Positions 60,237-64,000 of a stretch of DNA of 64,000 nt are shown here, in pieces. This stretch comes from Rhipicephalus microplus (Eukaryota > Arthropoda > Arachnida > Ixodida > Ixodidae), in the NCBI RefSeq assembly GCF_043290135.1, contig NC_134702.1, positions 92,169,819-92,233,818 of the forward strand. The letters run 5' to 3'. Positions within the stretch are counted from its first letter, which is position 1. The number at the start of each line of letters is the position of its first letter. Under the pieces are notes generated by a model. It was not told where the DNA came from and searched no databases. It was given only the letters and a program-made list of their open reading frames with translations. A program made the translations under genes and the position numbers.

Positions 60237-61077
60237 TGAAACAAGCCAAATCGTTGCAAAGCCCTGAAATCTGGCACTTTCATAGAACCGATCAACAACT
60301 AAACATGCCATTCATAAACTGACACAAAATGTTAATATAATAATATCTTTGGTTTTTGCCTACATCTAAATGTGAAACACAAAAGGTTCAAGGTAGTGGG
60401 AAAGGTGTGAGTTCAGAGGTGGGCAGTGTCTCGTAAGACATCTGAATGACTCTTTCATGAACGTAGCAATATCCTACAAAACAGATGCACTACTGATACC
60501 TAAAAAAAAGGGTCATCCACAGATAAAAGATGCCGCTAGGCCCCATAACGGTGTGGTTCAAAGGAACAATCAACTCAAGTATAAATACGAACTGAAATAT
60601 AATAGACTCTTACAACTGATCCTGGCGATTACAGAGAGATGGTACTTCTCACCCTCTGTATTTGCTTTCTAAACACAAAACAATAGTCACAAATGTGCAG
60701 TTTTCATTCTCAATTAGCAATGTTCTGTGTATAGCCCCCTCCCTTTCAAAAAAAATGTGCAAATTTCGATTTGCAAAGGCAGCTTCACAACAGTGCTTCA
60801 CAGCTGTGCAAGAAAGCTAGCTTTGCAAAATTATGCAGGGCTGATTTTTTTTTTAATTTTCTGCGAACTGCTGTTGAGGGTACGGTGTATATGAGAGAAA
60901 AGCCACTGTACAAGGATGTACAAACCTGTAAAGCCAGTAGCGCATTAAAGCCATTTACAGCTTGTTTGTACTCCTATTTCACTCCAATGACACCTGTGCT
61001 ACATTATGAGCCCACACACTGGATAATGCAATTAATCATTGCAACCCCTACAGCAGGTGATAATCAGTGACATTGAG
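60237..61077. other. Inferred VPS13D intron, nothing recognised
   Basis: AT-rich sequence between the SINE and Gypsy element C. No exon candidate with VPS13 motifs. Confidence 0.55.
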
Positions 61078-61858
61078 TGCTATGGTGACGCCACCGCTAC
61101 TAACTGCAGCGGACGATCACCGCGGGTTCACGCTTAGCGAGCCACAGGGCCGCTACTCCGTTTACTCGCGTGTAGCACACCGCTCCGCGCGTGCTCAACT
61201 AATAAGGCGTTTAGCGCGGCGCGGCAAACAGACAGTGTTCTAATGCAAAACACAACACTTTATTGCCACTGGCGGCACCCCGAACAACAGTACAACGTCC
61301 GCTCCCGGGACGCGGGTGGCAAAGGCACCCGCACGCGAACGTTCACAATAAGGGGAAAACCGCGAGCACGTCGCAGCTGACAATGGCGAGCTTTGACACG
61401 CCGGTCGGGAAAAGGTCCCTCGCGGCTATGCTGCGCACTCTCACGATGGCCACTGGGCCTGGTCGCGAGTGTTAGCGCAAACCTCGTACGCGTAGGCCTA
61501 CGGCAAGTGCGGCTCGTTGTGGTACGACCACTTCAAGCACTAGGCACCGCTGTGGGCTTAGCGTACGCTACCGAAGCTAGCACTCAAGTAAACACGCCTG
61601 CCGAAATGCCCAAGGCCACCCTAGGCAGGCTACAGTCCGGCGATTCCCAAAGGGGACGCGGACAAAGGAAACCACGTGCTTACCCGGCGCCGACCAACGG
61701 AGAAGAGAGCGCTCCCTCGGCGCGCGTGTACCGCGTGCCGTGCCCGCACGTGGCGCCATCTATCGCCACGTGGTGTTAACAGGGCGGGAAAGCAAAAGGG
61801 TGTGGCCAAGTGGCGAAATGCCCGCGAAATGGTCGCGGGCGCGCCTCAGATCCCCACA
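61078..61858 (-). repeat. 3' LTR of Gypsy element C
   Basis: The right (5' on minus) border TGTGGGG lies directly after the polypurine tract. The polyadenylation signal appears as TTTATT at 61259-61264. The left border is set at a TG near 61078 but is not certain. GC-rich, with motifs shared with the solo LTR 21772-22505. Confidence 0.8.
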
Positions 61859-61873
61859 TCCTCCTCTCCTTAA
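61859..61873 (-). promoter_or_regulatory. Polypurine tract of element C
   Basis: On the minus strand, AAGGAGAGGAGGA runs directly into the LTR start TGTGGGG, as expected for the plus-strand priming site. Confidence 0.85.
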
Positions 61874-62768
61874 TTCACCCTATATACCGGTCTGCAAAGG
61901 CAGCCGGTCGTCGCCCATGCATGCAAAGGCGTCATGCAATGGGCAACAGCTAGCCTCAGCCTCGCTCTGCAACTGCTGCTGAAGAAAAAAAAAAAACAGC
62001 ACAAGAATACACTTGACAAATACAATGGCTCCGCGGAAGAGGGGTAACGGGAGTTCATGATGCTCACGCAAGAGCGTGTTCACGGCTTGGAGGGGCAGCG
62101 TCACGTAATGTTTGACTTGGGTGACAGCGTGGATGCGAGAGTTCGAGGGGAGGGTTCTGGTTGAAGCCTTCCTGCGAGGAACGGGCTCACCTTCGTCTCG
62201 TCGATGTTGACGACAGCCCTGCGAGTCCGACAAACGCCGCCTCGGTGGAAGTTCGGATGGACCTCGCTGCGACAGCCGGCCCTTCTGCTGGAATAATGGT
62301 CGCCAAATCCATTGGCTGCGAGGCGTCCTGCGGCGTCGGTCGAGTCGTGCACAGCATCTGCGACAGCTGGCCTCGTGCAGGTCTCCGAACACCTCCAGAG
62401 TCCAAGGTGGTGTAGGGGTCGGTGACTTCCTAAGTTGTCGCCACACGCACACACACACGCACACACACCTCCGATGGTCGGGTCTCTCCAAACGCGCACC
62501 GCAAGGGGGGAAGCGCAGAGTGTCATTTGTCCCTCTCCCCACGCTAAAGCACCAATTCACAATCCCCTCCTCCAGCGAGAAGAAAAAAAAGAAAACACTG
62601 AAAAACATCAAGTAAACAACAACACTCAAATGACAATCAGCAGCAGTAACTGGGCGGAACAGACTTCTTTGCAAGGACTGGCTGTAAAGAAGTTAGCTAA
62701 CTGAGACTAGAAAGTAAAAACGAGGGCCTTCAGTTGCGGAAATAAGCCCGACGTCCGGCGCGAAATCA
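61874..62768 (-). other. 3' spacer of element C (no recognisable env)
   Basis: Between the integrase stop and the polypurine tract. Contains a (CA)n run at 62440-62468 and A/T homopolymers. Overlapping open frames in two minus frames are Arg/Ser-rich or microsatellite-derived and show no signal peptide or membrane segment typical of env. Confidence 0.6.
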
Positions 62769-64000
62769 CTAAGGTGACCGCTTCCTCAGATTATACCGGT
62801 GCATGGTCCGAATGCGGTCCGCCGCGCCGGGTGTGCGCCGTTGCTTGCGCGAAGAGCCACTGGGCGCTGGCGCAGGCTCGTCATACCTCGACGCAAAGGC
62901 TTTCAAGTCTGAGATGTGGGCACGGCTGAGTTTTCCCGAAAGCAGGTCTTTCAGCAAGTACGCGAGTGGAGTCCAAGCTTTTTCAACTCGGTACGGACCA
63001 AGCCACTTTGGAGCGAGCGAAGTTGAGAAACCCTTGCTCGCGTCGCTAAGAGCGTGGTTGCGCTTCAGGACGAGGTCACCCACCTTAAATGAAAGGTGGC
63101 GACGTTTTCGGTCGTACTGGGCCTTTTGCTCGGCCCTGGCCGATGCCAAACTTTGCCTCGCTCTACTGAGAGCTCGGCAAAGCCTGTCCCGAAGTGTGGA
63201 AGCGTAAGCAGAACAGTCTGCCGGTTCTTCCTCGTCTCCGAGCTGGCATTGCATGACACTGGTCACCCGATTTGCCAACTCCCTTCCGAAATTAAGAAAG
63301 GCGGGAGAGAAACCAGTAGAGCGACTCTCGGAGGTTCGGATTGCAAACGCGAGTTCACTCAAATGGTCTGCCCAGTCCCTTTGACTTTCGGCAAAGGCCG
63401 CCAACATCGGTTTGAGCGTACGATTGGTTCGCTCCGTCAAATTGGACTGGGGATGGTAGGGCGAAGTGGTGCAGTGATTTATTCCTAGGGAACGTCACGT
63501 ATCACCAAACACCCGAGCGGTGAAACACGACGCATTGTCCGTGATCAATCTTTTCGGAAAGCCGAACCGACAAAACACTTCCTGTAGCCTCTCTAGCACC
63601 GCTCGCGCTGTCACTTTCCGCAGCGGAAACAGCTCCACCCATTTGGAAAAATGATCCACAACTACCATCAGATGTATGAACCCCTGCTTACTCCTGGGGA
63701 ACGGCCCCATTAGATCGCAGGTGGCTACTTGCCACGAACGCTCACTGACAACCGGTTTCATCAAACCGGGCGGCTTGCCACCCCTTGATTTCACCGTTTG
63801 ACAGACGTGGCAGGAACGGCAATAGCGAAAAATGTCACGCTTCATGCCAAGCCAAGTCACAACCTTGCTCAGTTTCGCAAAAACTTTAGAGCCACTCAGG
63901 TGACCGGCAATGGGCTCGTCGTGAGAGGCTCGCAACAGTGCGCCTCTCAGACTTTTGGGCACAACCACCTTAAACGGGTCCACTGACTCCTCATCGGTGG
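62769..64000 (-). pseudogene. pol: Integrase of Gypsy element C (one in-frame stop)
   Basis: One continuous minus frame from the right edge to 62769, broken only by the TGA at 63495-63497. Contains the HHCC region (AGHLSGSKVFAKL, CRSCHVCQTVK), DDE residues in TCDLMGPFP, ITDNASCFT and TERTNRTLKPM, and the C-terminal GPY/F module KWLGPYRVEKAW with DLVLKRNH. It ends RYNLRKRSP. Inserts element cDNA into host DNA (family knowledge). Confidence 0.92.

Larger units (their letters stand above)
61078..64000 (-). mobile_element. Ty3/Gypsy retrotransposon C, 3' part (minus strand)
   Basis: Integrase, a 3' spacer, polypurine tract and 3' LTR on the minus strand; the 5' part lies beyond 64000. Only one disabling change is seen in the visible pol (a TGA at 63495-63497). 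It is from a different Gypsy lineage than A and B, judging by its integrase. Confidence 0.93.

Noticed and set aside
61880..62674. 264-codon minus-strand open frame after integrase of element C, a possible env
   Set aside because: It includes a CA-microsatellite-derived Cys/Val run and homopolymer-encoded Phe runs, with no env motifs.
1..64000. CRISPR arrays, bacterial operons, rRNA genes
   Set aside because: No spaced identical repeats, ribosome-binding patterns or rRNA motifs; the window is plainly eukaryotic.

Overview
The window is eukaryotic nuclear DNA, most likely from a hard tick (Ixodida). It holds a large intron-rich animal gene on the minus strand, several Ruka-like tRNA-derived SINEs of the kind described from Rhipicephalus ticks, degenerate Ty3/Gypsy retrotransposons, and many short inverted-repeat DNA elements. 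There are no prokaryotic operons, rRNA genes or CRISPR arrays.

The host gene is VPS13D-like, encoding a bridge-like lipid-transfer protein. I recognise 38 internal coding exons on the minus strand between 59910 and 5725. They chain in compatible phase without a break and give 6678 nt (2226 codons). Neither end of the gene is present: the N-terminal chorein exons should lie beyond 64000, and the remaining C-terminal exons (UBA, VAB/SHR-BD, DH-like/ATG_C, PH-like) beyond position 1. The pieces run from the end of the N-terminal VPS13 region through many repeating-beta-groove segments, including two clear 'PVIV-P' segments.

Layout. 1-4719: a broken minus-strand Ty3/Gypsy element (A: gag, protease, RT-RNase H, integrase), followed to about 5440 by a 75-bp gag duplication and SINE fragments. 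5725-17247: the twelve most C-terminal exons. 17248-28870: an 11.6-kb intron with a Penelope-like fragment and a nested stack, in which a TA-flanked pogo/Tigger-like element is interrupted by plus-strand Gypsy element B, whose protease is split by a solo LTR with a 4-bp target-site duplication. 28871-59910: the other 26 exons, with introns carrying SINEs, TIR elements, two large palindromes and microsatellites. 61078-64000: the 3' part of a third, better preserved minus-strand Gypsy element (C), with integrase, 3' LTR and polypurine tract. Its LTR appears to be of the same family as the solo LTR in element B.

The points most worth checking are the four-level insertion stack, a GC-AG intron in VPS13D, a hAT-like element next to a splice donor whose flanking direct repeat includes the donor bases, a 642-bp near-perfect palindrome in an intron, and a phase-compatible low-complexity exon that may be alternative. 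I found no convincing new biochemical system. Family names rest on reading motifs by eye; no search was run.
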